From positions 1 to 33,772 of the forward strand of contig JAEZDL010000113.1 of the NCBI GenBank assembly GCA_023418095.1: DNA of 33,772 bases, written 5' to 3'. Origin of the DNA: Bacteroidota bacterium (GTDB lineage Bacteria > Bacteroidota > Bacteroidia > Flavobacteriales_F > PHOS-HE28). The translations under genes and the position numbers were made by a program. Of this stretch, positions 8,419 through 16,695 are shown piece after piece. Every line of letters begins with the position of its first letter. Position 1 is the first letter of the stretch. The notes beneath the pieces were generated by a model. The model saw only the letters and a list, made by a program, of their open reading frames with translations. It was not told the origin of the DNA and did not search any database.

Positions 8419-10470
8419 ATGAGATGTTTAGTGATCTTCGGCGTTATTTTTTCGAGTCTTTCAGCCAATGCTCAACTCTCCAAAGGCGGCCAGCCGGTGG
8501 CATGGGGTGAGGAAATTGCACGCGAGGGTATTCCGCTGATCCAACTACACGCGATCTCCACTCCCCCTGATCTCGGCGAGGTCACCTCCGGATCGTTCAG
8601 CTATGGCGTGCAACGCGACCTGCCGATCGATATCCCGGCGCTTGGGCTCTGGAGCGATCTGGAGGATGGTGGTCGCGTATGCCGACTGATGATCGGCAGC
8701 GAAGGCGCACTGATGATCAGCGTTCAATTCAGTGAGTGGGATCTGCCGGAAGGTGGGATGGTGTATCTGTTCGATGCGGATCGCACCATGTTCATAGGCG
8801 GCTTCGATCATTGGAACCGGAGCCCGATCGGCACCATGGCCACAGCGGTGATCCCGGGGGATCGGGTCGTGATCGAGTACAGGCTGCCCGCTGGCGCGCC
8901 CGACGGTACGTTGAAAGTGCAGAGCATCACGCATTGCTATCGCGATATCTTCGGTTTGCGCCAGGCGCGCGACATCGATCCGGGCTATCAGAGTGCACCG
9001 TGCCACATCAATGTGGCGTGTCCGGAGGCAAGTGCCTGGCAGGATCAGAAGCGCGCCGTGGCCTTATTCCTCCGTCCCACTGGTGATGGCTGTACGGGCG
9101 TGCTGCTCAACAATACGGCGACGCCGGGCCGCCCGTTCTTCCATGTAGCCAACCACTGCTATCAACCCACCGAAGATCAGTGGGTGTTCTATTTCAACTA
9201 TGAAGCTGCAGGATGTGTAGGCAACAGCGGGCCCACCACGCAAACCCTCACCGGCGGAACGGTGCGGGCGAATTCGTACCTGAAGGATTTCGTACTGCTC
9301 GAGTTGTACAACACGCCTCCTGCGAATTACAACGTGTACTACGCAGGCTGGGATCGCAGCGGGAATACGCCACAGAGCGGAACGGTGATCCATCATCCGT
9401 TGTTCGATGTGAAGAAGATCACTTTCAACGACGATCCGGTCACTTCGATCGCCCACCCGGATGGTTTCCAGCTGTGGCGGAATTTCTGGGATCAGGGGAT
9501 CGTTGAGCCTGTCTCGAGCGGAGCACCGATGTTCGACCAGAACAAGCGCATGGTGGGCCATATGTTCGATGGATCGCAGAACTGTACCAATGCCACCACG
9601 GTGCACACTGATTGTTCCAAGTTCAGTTTCAGCTGGGATGGGAGTTCTTCCACGAGCAGGCTGCGCGATTGGCTCGATCCATCGAATTCCGTAACGCAGT
9701 TGAACGGCTACGATCCGAACAGCGCGGCAACGATCAAGGTGCGTGTGCGTGCTTTCCTGGAAGGGCCCTTCAATGCAGCGAACGGCTTGATGAACGCGAC
9801 CCTGCGTGCGAACGGTCTGGTGCCATTGAACGAACCGTATTCCGCTCTTGGTTATACGCACGTGGGCGGTGGTGGAGGTGAGACCACGACGAGTTCTGTG
9901 CTTTCAGTCTCCAGCAATGATGCGATCGTGGATTGGGTGGTACTGGAACTGCGCAACAAGAACAATTCTTCGCAGGTTCTGGCTACGCGCAGCGCGCTCA
10001 TTCAACGCGATGGCGACATCGTGGACGTGAACGGCACTTCCGATGTGGCATTCAATATGCCTTCCGATCAGTATTACATCGCAGTGCGGCACCGCAACCA
10101 TCTGGGCATAATGACCTCCACAGCGCCATTGCTCACGAGCAGCGCGGATCTGCTCGATCTGGGCAGTGTCATTCCCTTATACGGCGGAAGCGAGGCCACC
10201 AAGACCGTTGCGGGAAAGAAGCTGATGTACGCGGGTGATGTGAACGGCAACAGCATGCTTCGTTATGTAGGCCAGAACAACGATCGGGATGTGATCCTGC
10301 TGAAGATCGGTGGATCGATCCCGACCAACACCGTGAACGGTTATCATCGCGAAGATCTCAATCTTGATGGAGTTGTGCGCTACACCGGTTCCAACAACGA
10401 TCGCGATTCGATCCTGGTGAACATCGGCGGAACGGTGCCCACCAACATCCGCTCGGCGAGCCTACCTTGA
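8419..10470 (+). CDS. Secreted lysyl-endopeptidase-like serine protease with C-terminal NDRD-repeat module
   Basis: A 683-aa protein with a signal peptide at 1-19 (ending ANAQ). Residues 1-190 form a propeptide or jelly-roll-like part. From residue 195 it follows the Lys-C (lysyl endopeptidase, trypsin-fold) pattern: C-H-I-N-V-A-C-P, C-T-G-V-L-L-N-N-T, FFHVANHC (His246), DFVLLEL (Asp290), AGWDRSG, then VSSGAPMFDQ (Ser367). The triad is therefore present. The residue before the Ser pair is Val365, where Lys-C-type enzymes have Gly (GSSGSP), which is odd because that position shapes the oxyanion hole. Residues 439-683 form a separate module ending in two repeats, DVNGNSMLRYVGQNNDRDVI and DLNLDGVVRYTGSNNDRDSI. 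The same module ends the PhoX-like protein at 23594-25864. No standard T9SS type A tail is visible. The stop overlaps the convergent TerC gene by 9 bp. Confidence 0.85.
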   Translation: MRCLVIFGVIFSSLSANAQLSKGGQPVAWGEEIAREGIPLIQLHAISTPPDLGEVTSGSFSYGVQRDLPIDIPALGLWSDLEDGGRVCRLMIGSEGALMISVQFSEWDLPEGGMVYLFDADRTMFIGGFDHWNRSPIGTMATAVIPGDRVVIEYRLPAGAPDGTLKVQSITHCYRDIFGLRQARDIDPGYQSAPCHINVACPEASAWQDQKRAVALFLRPTGDGCTGVLLNNTATPGRPFFHVANHCYQPTEDQWVFYFNYEAAGCVGNSGPTTQTLTGGTVRANSYLKDFVLLELYNTPPANYNVYYAGWDRSGNTPQSGTVIHHPLFDVKKITFNDDPVTSIAHPDGFQLWRNFWDQGIVEPVSSGAPMFDQNKRMVGHMFDGSQNCTNATTVHTDCSKFSFSWDGSSSTSRLRDWLDPSNSVTQLNGYDPNSAATIKVRVRAFLEGPFNAANGLMNATLRANGLVPLNEPYSALGYTHVGGGGGETTTSSVLSVSSNDAIVDWVVLELRNKNNSSQVLATRSALIQRDGDIVDVNGTSDVAFNMPSDQYYIAVRHRNHLGIMTSTAPLLTSSADLLDLGSVIPLYGGSEATKTVAGKKLMYAGDVNGNSMLRYVGQNNDRDVILLKIGGSIPTNTVNGYHREDLNLDGVVRYTGSNNDRDSILVNIGGTVPTNIRSASLP

Positions 10471-11262
10471 GTGCTTGTGATGTGGACCAGTGGCCTCACC
10501 TGGTTCGACACCACCCGTTCCTTTCAGGATGCGGTTGCGCATCATCCGCAGATTGAGCATCTCCACCAGAACTGAGAAGCCCATCGCGAAATAGATGTAG
10601 TTCTTGTTCACGTGCTCGTCCATGCCTTCCATGAGCAGTGCCACACCGATCATTACAAGGAAAGCCAACGCGAGCATTTTCACGGTCGGGCGTGCTTCAA
10701 CGAAGTTGCTGATGGCCGTTGCAGAGAACATCATCACGCCCACGGCGATCATCACGGCGAGTATCATGATCACGATCTCGTTGCTCATCCCCACGGCGGT
10801 GATCACCGAATCGAGCGAGAACACGATGTCGATCAATACGATCTGTGCGATCACACCACCCATTGTGCGCACTCGGTTGCCGGTGGTATCATCCTCATCG
10901 CGGCCCTGCACTTTCGCATGGATCTCCACCGTGGCCTTATAGAGCAGGAACAATCCACCGAGCACCAGCACAAGGTCCTTTCCGCTGAAACCTCTCCCGA
11001 ACAACGTGAACAATTCCGCATCGAGGGTCATCACCCAGCTCAGTGAAAGCAGGAGCAGTACGCGGGTGATCATGGCCAGCGCCAGGCCCAGCTGCCGTGC
11101 GAGCTTTCGTTCCTTCTCGATCTTCAGTGTATTGCTGATGATCGAAATGAAGATGATGTTATCGATCCCCAGAACGATCTCCAGCGCGGTGAGCGTGGCC
11201 AGCGCTATCAATCCTTCGGCGGTGAAAAGGACGGCGAAATCGAGATCAGCGAGATCGATCAT
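10462..11262 (-). CDS. TerC family integral membrane protein
   Basis: A 266-aa protein with about seven hydrophobic segments. The two TerC signatures with acidic residues inside membrane helices are both present: ALEIVLGIDNIIFISIIS near residue 27 and LIDIVFSLDSVITAVG near 142. The central cytosolic loop is charged and the end is His-rich (HHKHSR). Members of this family have been linked to tellurite resistance and, in better-studied cases, to manganese export or metal loading of secreted proteins. The substrate here cannot be told from sequence. It starts 24 bp after the GT22-like gene on the same strand, so it may be co-transcribed with it. Confidence 0.93.
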   Translation of the reverse strand: MIDLADLDFAVLFTAEGLIALATLTALEIVLGIDNIIFISIISNTLKIEKERKLARQLGLALAMITRVLLLLSLSWVMTLDAELFTLFGRGFSGKDLVLVLGGLFLLYKATVEIHAKVQGRDEDDTTGNRVRTMGGVIAQIVLIDIVFSLDSVITAVGMSNEIVIMILAVMIAVGVMMFSATAISNFVEARPTVKMLALAFLVMIGVALLMEGMDEHVNKNYIYFAMGFSVLVEMLNLRMMRNRILKGTGGVEPGEATGPHHKHSR

Positions 11263-11286
11263 GGGGTTGGTCTGAAGCGTGCAAAT

Positions 11287-12810
11287 CTATGGTGAGGCGG
11301 ACCTCTCCACACGTGCGATGATGATCGTTTCGTTCCGATTCACAGGATTCAACCAGTGCACCACTTTGTCCACCAAGCCCGGTTCGGCCCGATCGATGTT
11401 CTGCAGATCGCCAAGGACCGCAGCCATGCGATCCGATCGCTCTTGAAGTTGTTCTTCGCCGAAGAACAGCACGTGATCGGGGATGCGTTCCGGCGGAAGT
11501 TTCGCGATCAGCGTATCCAGCCGGTGATCGCTGCTGGTGATCGGGATCACTTCAACGTTCCATTGCTGCATATAGAAGAGCGGTGGCATCGGCGCATCGC
11601 CTTCCACGGAATCCTCGATGATCAAGCCGCGAACATCTTCGTTCCGCAATGAATACAAGGCCTCGACACGGCTGCGCTTGCTGTAACTGAAGCAAAGTAC
11701 CAGGAGTACGATCGAATTGAGCACCCAGGTGAAGATCATGATGCCGCGCCACATCCCGTGGCGTTGAAGCCACCATGGCGATCGAAGCCTGAACTGTTCC
11801 CAACTTGAATAGGCGATCACGAAGAACAAAGGGATCATCGGCAGCAGGAAGCGTTCCTGTTTGTTGGGGAAGTAGCTGTGGATCGCGAGAAAGAGCAGAA
11901 GCGGCAGCCAGAGCACCAAGGGAGTTGTTCTGCGGAAGTATCCGAAGAGAAGCAAAATGCTGAACGGCGGAATGAAAATGCCGGCAAGCAAGAGCAGGTA
12001 GTTGTACCACGGAAGAGTTCCGTACGTCTCGGTATTTTCCAGATTGTAGCGGATGTATTCGGTGATCTCGGCGAACGGCCGCTTCCACAGGAATAGATCC
12101 AGCCCGCCCTGGATCACGACCAATGGCACAATAACCCCAAACCCGTAAAAGATCGCAGATCTCCATTCACGTTTGAACAACAATGCGAGACCTGGTCCAG
12201 CTGCGAAGAAGATCGTTTGGAACCGGATGTTGATCGCAAGGCCGATCCAGATGCCGGCGATCAATGCGGCCCGCAGATCCGGCCGATCGGAGCGCACAAG
12301 CTCCCATGCTGCCAGCATCAAGAAAGGGATACAGGCCACCTCCACCAGATTTCGCACGCTGAGGAACGGCATGAAATAGAACAGGGCGAGGAAGAGCCCG
12401 GTGCGCCAAGCGATCTCGCGATCGGAAAGCCGCAGTGCGATCAGGTATCCGCAGCGGATCACGATCAGGCTCCAGATCGCGTGCAGCAGGCGGATCACCA
12501 CCATCATCGCTTTCGGATCGGTGATCCCGATCCATTTCAACGCCCAAAAGAGAAGGAAGTGGATGCCTACGTAGAAGAAACTATGTCCGCTTGGCGTGGC
12601 TCCCTGCGGCTGGTTCCACGGAAGCCAGTAGTTGTAGTCCGATCCATCCACCCAGCTCCCCGCTGCTTCGATCACCAGGAAATGATCATCATGCGCGAAA
12701 TATCCGCCGCTGAAGAACGCGGCGATCAGCCTGGGTACAAGGCCGATGAGCGTAAGCGCCAGCAATGGCCGCTTCAAGATCAATGTACGAATGCCGATCG
12801 GGATCACCAC
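11287..12810 (-). CDS. Multi-membrane-spanning glycosyltransferase, GT22/Alg9-like
   Basis: A 507-aa integral membrane protein with around ten hydrophobic helices. The first periplasmic loop carries FAHDDHFLVIE (about residues 38-48), matching the acidic H-x-D-E/D-H-F motif of GT-C enzymes. Near the middle, PNKQERFLLPMIPLF matches the H-K-E-x-R-F-x-x-P motif of GT22 (Alg9/PIG-B mannosyltransferases). Such enzymes transfer a sugar from a polyprenyl-phosphate donor on the outer face of the membrane. The soluble C-terminal part (about 380-507) is unassigned. The start is GTG at 12810. It could instead be called a GT39/PMT-like or ArnT-like protein; the R-F motif favours GT22. Confidence 0.75.
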   Translation of the reverse strand: MVIPIGIRTLILKRPLLALTLIGLVPRLIAAFFSGGYFAHDDHFLVIEAAGSWVDGSDYNYWLPWNQPQGATPSGHSFFYVGIHFLLFWALKWIGITDPKAMMVVIRLLHAIWSLIVIRCGYLIALRLSDREIAWRTGLFLALFYFMPFLSVRNLVEVACIPFLMLAAWELVRSDRPDLRAALIAGIWIGLAINIRFQTIFFAAGPGLALLFKREWRSAIFYGFGVIVPLVVIQGGLDLFLWKRPFAEITEYIRYNLENTETYGTLPWYNYLLLLAGIFIPPFSILLLFGYFRRTTPLVLWLPLLLFLAIHSYFPNKQERFLLPMIPLFFVIAYSSWEQFRLRSPWWLQRHGMWRGIMIFTWVLNSIVLLVLCFSYSKRSRVEALYSLRNEDVRGLIIEDSVEGDAPMPPLFYMQQWNVEVIPITSSDHRLDTLIAKLPPERIPDHVLFFGEEQLQERSDRMAAVLGDLQNIDRAEPGLVDKVVHWLNPVNRNETIIIARVERSASP

Positions 12811-12878
12811 GCCCGGGCTAAGCTAGAGCGCGATCCCGGATCCACCGTTGAACCGCCCTCTGCCGATCAACGGGAAGC

Positions 12879-14195
12879 TTAGAGCTTCAGGAATTCAACC
12901 CGTCGGTTGTTCGCCTTGCCTTCGGCGGAATCATTCGGTCCGGCAGGGTCTTCCTCGCCTTTACCATCGGTATCCATCCGATCGCCGGCGATGTTGAATT
13001 CCTCGCTCAGCGCCTTCTTCACCGCTTGGGCGCGACGTTTGCTCAGTTCAAGGTTCGCAGCGTTCTCCCCATCGCTATCGGTATGGCCGATGATCTTCAC
13101 GCGCATACCGGCATTATCGGTAAGGGCACCGGCGATCTCCTTCAACACACCGTAGCTCTCGGGCCTCAACCGGTCGCTGCCGCTGTCGAACTGGATGCCG
13201 CGTGTGGTGAATTTCCCTTCGGTGACAAGCTTGTTACGTGTGTCCGGCGCACCTTCTGCGATCCGCAGATCGCTGATGTGGATCGGATTATCGGTACAGC
13301 CACCTTCTTCGAACACGAGGCGGTAGGCGATGCCATCGGTGAACGCCCTGGGAAGATCCCACACTTTCGTTTCGTTGAGGTACATGCGCAGGCGGTTCTT
13401 CTGCCGGTTGATCGAAACACGGGAGATCGGGGGCCGCGCTTCCGTGGCCGGCTGATCGAGCCACTTGGAGTTGTTGATCACGGTTTCACCGTCGGTGTTG
13501 TGCGTGTAGATATCGGCGTATGGCGCACCTTCGGTACCCGCGCCACGCGGCATGATCCCCATGCGCACGAGGCCCGAATAACTTATGCTGAACAGATTCC
13601 CTTCATTGTTGCGGAAGAGGATCCCGAGTGAAGAGCAGGACGCGTTCTCCTCCAGCCCCGTAACATTGAATTCAACGGTGAAATTCTCCGGCAATGTCTC
13701 GATACCTTCCGGATACGCATACCCATGACCGGTGAATTTGTACCAACGGCCCGGAGCGGCTTCCACCGTAACGATCTCGCCGCTCGATTCGGTGTTCCAG
13801 CCTGCCGGGTAATCACCGATCGCATCATCCGCGAAGTCCTCCATGTAGATCACTTTGTCACCGGGCACGAAATCGAATTTGCTGTAGGAACGAAGCGGGG
13901 TCTTTGGCGTTTCCTTGGAAGCTGTGCTGCTTCCTTCTTCACTCGTCCCTGAACCTTCAGTTGTATTCACCTCAGCGCCCTTGTTCCCTTTCTTCTTCGT
14001 GGCCTCCCGGGTGCCTTCATCAAGGCCTTCCTCGGTCTTATCGAAGCCTTTGTCGATAGTTTGATCCACTTTACGTTCGGCGCGTTCGCGAGCCTTTCTT
14101 TCGATGGCTCCTTGAATGTCGATCTGGGCTTGGGTGGTGAGGGCGATCGCACAGCACGCGATAAGTACAAGGTTCTTGATGATTGACATGATCAT
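12879..14195 (-). CDS. OmpA family protein with a lectin-like middle domain
   Basis: A 438-aa protein with a signal peptide ending TTQAQ (about residue 24; the ATG at 14189 is an equally good start). A charged Lys/Glu/Arg helical stretch (28-75) and a Ser/Thr/Glu linker follow. Residues about 105-320 look like a concanavalin/LamG-type beta-sandwich (V-I-Y-M-E-D-F, W-Y-K-F-T-G-H-G-Y, R-L-R-M-Y-L-N). The last 115 residues are an OmpA-like peptidoglycan-binding domain: I-Q-F-D-S-G-S-D-R-L-R-P-E-S, IIGHTDSDG, LSKRRAQAV, NNRRVEFLKL. It should sit in the periplasm or outer membrane and contact peptidoglycan. The ligand of the middle domain is unknown. It lies 42 bp downstream of the Smr gene on the same strand. 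Confidence 0.88.
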   Translation of the reverse strand: MIMSIIKNLVLIACCAIALTTQAQIDIQGAIERKARERAERKVDQTIDKGFDKTEEGLDEGTREATKKKGNKGAEVNTTEGSGTSEEGSSTASKETPKTPLRSYSKFDFVPGDKVIYMEDFADDAIGDYPAGWNTESSGEIVTVEAAPGRWYKFTGHGYAYPEGIETLPENFTVEFNVTGLEENASCSSLGILFRNNEGNLFSISYSGLVRMGIMPRGAGTEGAPYADIYTHNTDGETVINNSKWLDQPATEARPPISRVSINRQKNRLRMYLNETKVWDLPRAFTDGIAYRLVFEEGGCTDNPIHISDLRIAEGAPDTRNKLVTEGKFTTRGIQFDSGSDRLRPESYGVLKEIAGALTDNAGMRVKIIGHTDSDGENAANLELSKRRAQAVKKALSEEFNIAGDRMDTDGKGEEDPAGPNDSAEGKANNRRVEFLKL

Positions 14196-14237
14196 GTAAT
14201 TCAGGGGCGGCGAATTTATGAAGATCGGCCCTCCATT

Positions 14238-14522
14238 TCAATGTTTGAAACGCACGAACAGCCTGCCGAAATTGTCGCGGTCCTTGTCGATCCGGTGATA
14301 GAGCTTCCTTACCGCAGGCTGCTGCAGATACCGGAGCACTTTCTTCTTCAATTGTCCGCTGCCTTTGCCGGGAATGATCTCCAGCATGCCGATCCGCCGA
14401 TCCACGCAAAAACGCATCGCTTCATCCAGCGCACGATCGATCTGATCGCCCTTGTTGAAGATATCGTGAAGATCCAGCTTGTGTTGGGACATGCCGGTAA
14501 AGTTGCCGGTAAGATCGATCAT
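14238..14522 (-). CDS. Smr domain protein
   Basis: A 94-aa protein that is essentially one Smr domain. It has the N-terminal LDLHDIF (L-D-L-H motif), a helix with D-x-A-L-D-E-A, and I-I-P-G-K-G-S-G-Q-L-K-K-K-V-L-R-Y-L, corresponding to the H-G-x-G-x-G-x-L core with Pro in place of His. The C-terminal half ends in a basic G-R-L-F-V-R-F. Smr domains bind or nick branched DNA or cleave RNA (MutS2, SmrB). The ATG at 14522 overlaps the TGA of the upstream gene as ATGA, giving translational coupling. The internal ATG at 14492 (MSQHKLDLHDI) may be the original start, because the same sequence reappears as an ORF start at 16416. Confidence 0.85.
   Translation of the reverse strand: MIDLTGNFTGMSQHKLDLHDIFNKGDQIDRALDEAMRFCVDRRIGMLEIIPGKGSGQLKKKVLRYLQQPAVRKLYHRIDKDRDNFGRLFVRFKH
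14460..14493 (-). repeat. 34-bp direct repeat, copy in the smr gene
   Basis: Identical over 34 bases to 16384-16417, in the same orientation. It codes on the minus strand for MSQHKLDLHDI, the start of the Smr domain. The flanks on both sides are unrelated. Confidence 0.95.
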
Positions 14523-16264
14523 TCCAACATTATGCGCTCGATCCTGATCGGAGTGCCATGCCCATTCAACGCCCGTATCATGTACATACCGGAATTCCAA
14601 CCGGTGGTAGCTATGGATGAAAGATCTCCATGAATGTTGCGATCCAGGATCAACACGCCATTCGTATTCCATACCTCGATGAACGAAGCACCGATCTCAT
14701 TGAGTGCGATGGGCCGATCACGTGCAACAAGAGTTTGCCTTATCAGCGGAATGCTGGTGCCAGGCGAACCTTCGTTCATTCCGATCTCCACACCGAGCAG
14801 GTTATAGCCGAATGAGCAAAGTGTATCCAATGGTTCAGGATCGAACGAGGTGAGCGTGATCGTATCCGGTTGAACACTGTAGTAAGCTGAAACGTCCAGT
14901 GATACGGCATTAGTGATACTCTCCGTGCTGACGATCTCCAGAGGCACCGGGATGTGCGCGAGCATGGTATCGTTCATGAAGCAGGAAAAAACGTTCTCTG
15001 TATCGAAGGACAACAGTGCTTCATAGCGGGTCGTAAAAGCCAGGTCCACATGTTCATGATTCAGCGCTCCGCTCAATGCGACGCGATCACCAAGAACATC
15101 CATTCCACCGAATGGGATGAAGACATTGTTCGGCAACACGATCTGATCATCGCGGCGAAAGAATTGGGCTGGAGAGCCCAGGGTATCGGCGATCAAGATC
15201 CCATGCGAAGGTTCTTCCGTGAACGGTACATGCGTATTCACCCGATGGAACCTGCGTCCTTCACTGTCAATATCCAATTGAGCGAATTGTAGAAAAGGAG
15301 GAAGTATCAAAGGCGTGCGATACAGATCGGCACGTTCAAGGTCACCGTCAGGGGCGATGCGCAGTAGGAAATGAAAATTGCCGACCGATGTCTGAATGGA
15401 TCCTGCGGCATGCACTGATCCCGCGACATCGACGACCAGATCATGGAATTGCACAGAATTCGTATTGCCACCGTACACATAGCGGTTCATCCAAAGCAAC
15501 TCCCCATCGGGATCGAGCTTTGCAAGGCGTAAATGACCATTTAGGAATCTGGAACCTTCGATGTAATAAATGCTGCCGTCCGATGCGACGGAGACCCTTC
15601 CCTTTGCAGAAATGTCGAATGCTCCAGTGGGTTGATAGGATCCGGGAGAAGCCCAATCCCCGTTTCCCAGCGATCGGCACCATTCGATGTTACCGTTGGG
15701 AGATAGTTTCAAAAGTTCAATGGATTCTGAAGGAACAAGATCATGCGTTATCATGACAAGCAGTCCATTGTCCGGTGCCCGTACCGCATCGATACCTTCC
15801 GGCAAGGGTGAAGAGTTGGACAATGTTGTGGTATATGATTTCTTTATTTCATAAGCTGATACTACGGTATCATTGAAGTTGATGACCTGGAACATCTGAT
15901 CCACTTCCACCTGATCCAGAAGAGTATCATTTTAGGTGGTTATTTGGTCGTTATATCGCACTGTGGAGAACCCGATCGCTGTTGTTCCTTCCACGAGAGT
16001 GGTCAATTCATTCCCATCCCACCCGGTCTGGTTCGACCCCATGAATGCCCGGTTCCACAGAAGATCTCCTTGAGCATCATATTTCTTCAATCCATGTTCA
16101 CCATTGAACCAATTATGAGTGATGATATTCCCATCATCCAAGATCAAAGGCTGCACCATCATGCCGGCATTGTCCGGCACATCATGCACGATCTGGAATT
16201 GTGCTTTGGAGATATGATCCACCAGGATCGATGTGATCAGCAGAAGGGATCGAATAGGTTTCAT
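14519..16264 (-). pseudogene. Secreted beta-propeller-like T9SS protein interrupted by an in-frame TAA
   Basis: Read as one frame this is 581 codons plus stop, broken by TAA at 15932-15934. The 5' part (110 aa) has a signal peptide (LLLITSILVDHISKAQ) and the first propeller-like strand pair (GLKKYDAQGDLLWNRAF). The part after the stop continues in the same frame (NDTLLDQVEVDQMFQVINFN) with more blades, such as L-K-L-S-P-N-G-N-I-E-W and L-A-K-L-D-P-D-G-E-L-L-W-M-N-R. It ends in a T9SS type A sorting-domain-like tail (IEVWNTNGVLILDRN, then GWNSGMYMIRALNGHGTPIR). One C-to-T change (CAA to TAA) would explain the break. A sequencing error or stop readthrough is also possible. Both ends join neighbours by ATGA overlaps (16261-16264 and 14519-14522). 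Confidence 0.75.
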
Positions 16265-16416
16265 GATGGCGATATTTGAGATCGAATTAAAGCTAAGACA
16301 TCAAAGTCCCTAAGTGTGCTGCCCGGGTAGTGAACTTTCTCCCCGGCATCGGGCATGCAGGGATCCATACCATTGCGGTCCCGGATATCGTGAAGATCCA
16401 GCTTGTGTTGGGACAT
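16261..16416 (-). pseudogene. Short ORF beginning with a copied smr start
   Basis: A 51-codon frame whose first 11 residues, MSQHKLDLHDI, are identical at DNA level to the Smr domain start at 14492; the rest (RDRNGMDPCMPDAGEKVH and onward) is unrelated to Smr. Its TGA overlaps the ATG of the secreted gene as ATGA. It looks like the 5' stub of an smr gene left behind by an insertion or duplication, possibly kept as a coupled leader peptide. Whether it is translated is unknown. Confidence 0.4.
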
Positions 16417-16417
16417 G
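16384..16417 (-). repeat. 34-bp direct repeat, second copy
   Basis: Identical to 14460-14493 in the same orientation, 1,924 bp away. It lies upstream of the interrupted secreted gene, where it begins a short ORF. Confidence 0.95.
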
Positions 16418-16458
16418 ACTTTTGTGTTATTACTTTCGTTGTTCCCACCGAAGTTGTG

Positions 16459-16689
16459 ATGAAGAAGGATGCATTGTTGAAGAAAGACCATCTGGCCACC
16501 GATCGGTTCCTTCACGACCATGCTGCGTTGATCGAGAAGTATCTTGGCCTGAAGCATGCCGATGCACACCAGCGGTTCCCGGTAAGGAACGAACTCGCCC
16601 AACTTGCCCGGCAGCAATTCGGTTATTCCAGTTCCACCGCCGCCAGCGACATCGTTTTCCGCATCGTGAAGATGTACCGGAAGAAGTGA
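16459..16689 (+). CDS. Small helical protein, paralogue of the 21834-22091 protein
   Basis: A 76-aa protein (start ATG at 16459, MKKDALLKKDHLATDRFLHD). It has helical segments and a C-terminal motif RNELAQLARQQFGYSSSTAA followed by D-I-V-x-R-I-V-K-M-Y-R-K-K. The 85-aa protein at 21834 has RNELAALARKEFGYSVSTSA followed by D-I-V-N-T-I-M-R-S-Y-K-K at the same place, so the two are paralogues. Residues ahead of the motif (F-L-x-x-H-x-x-L-I-E-x-x-L) are also shared. It has no signal peptide and is net basic at the C-terminus. I do not know the family; a small regulatory or nucleic-acid-associated protein is one guess. It converges on the SdiA-regulated gene with a 6-bp gap. Confidence 0.75.
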   Translation: MKKDALLKKDHLATDRFLHDHAALIEKYLGLKHADAHQRFPVRNELAQLARQQFGYSSSTAASDIVFRIVKMYRKK

Positions 16690-16695
16690 TCGGGT

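Noticed and set aside
15900..15940. Frameshift between the two halves of the secreted gene
   Set aside because: The halves are in the same frame (15934 and 15910 differ by a multiple of three), so an in-frame stop and not a frameshift separates them.
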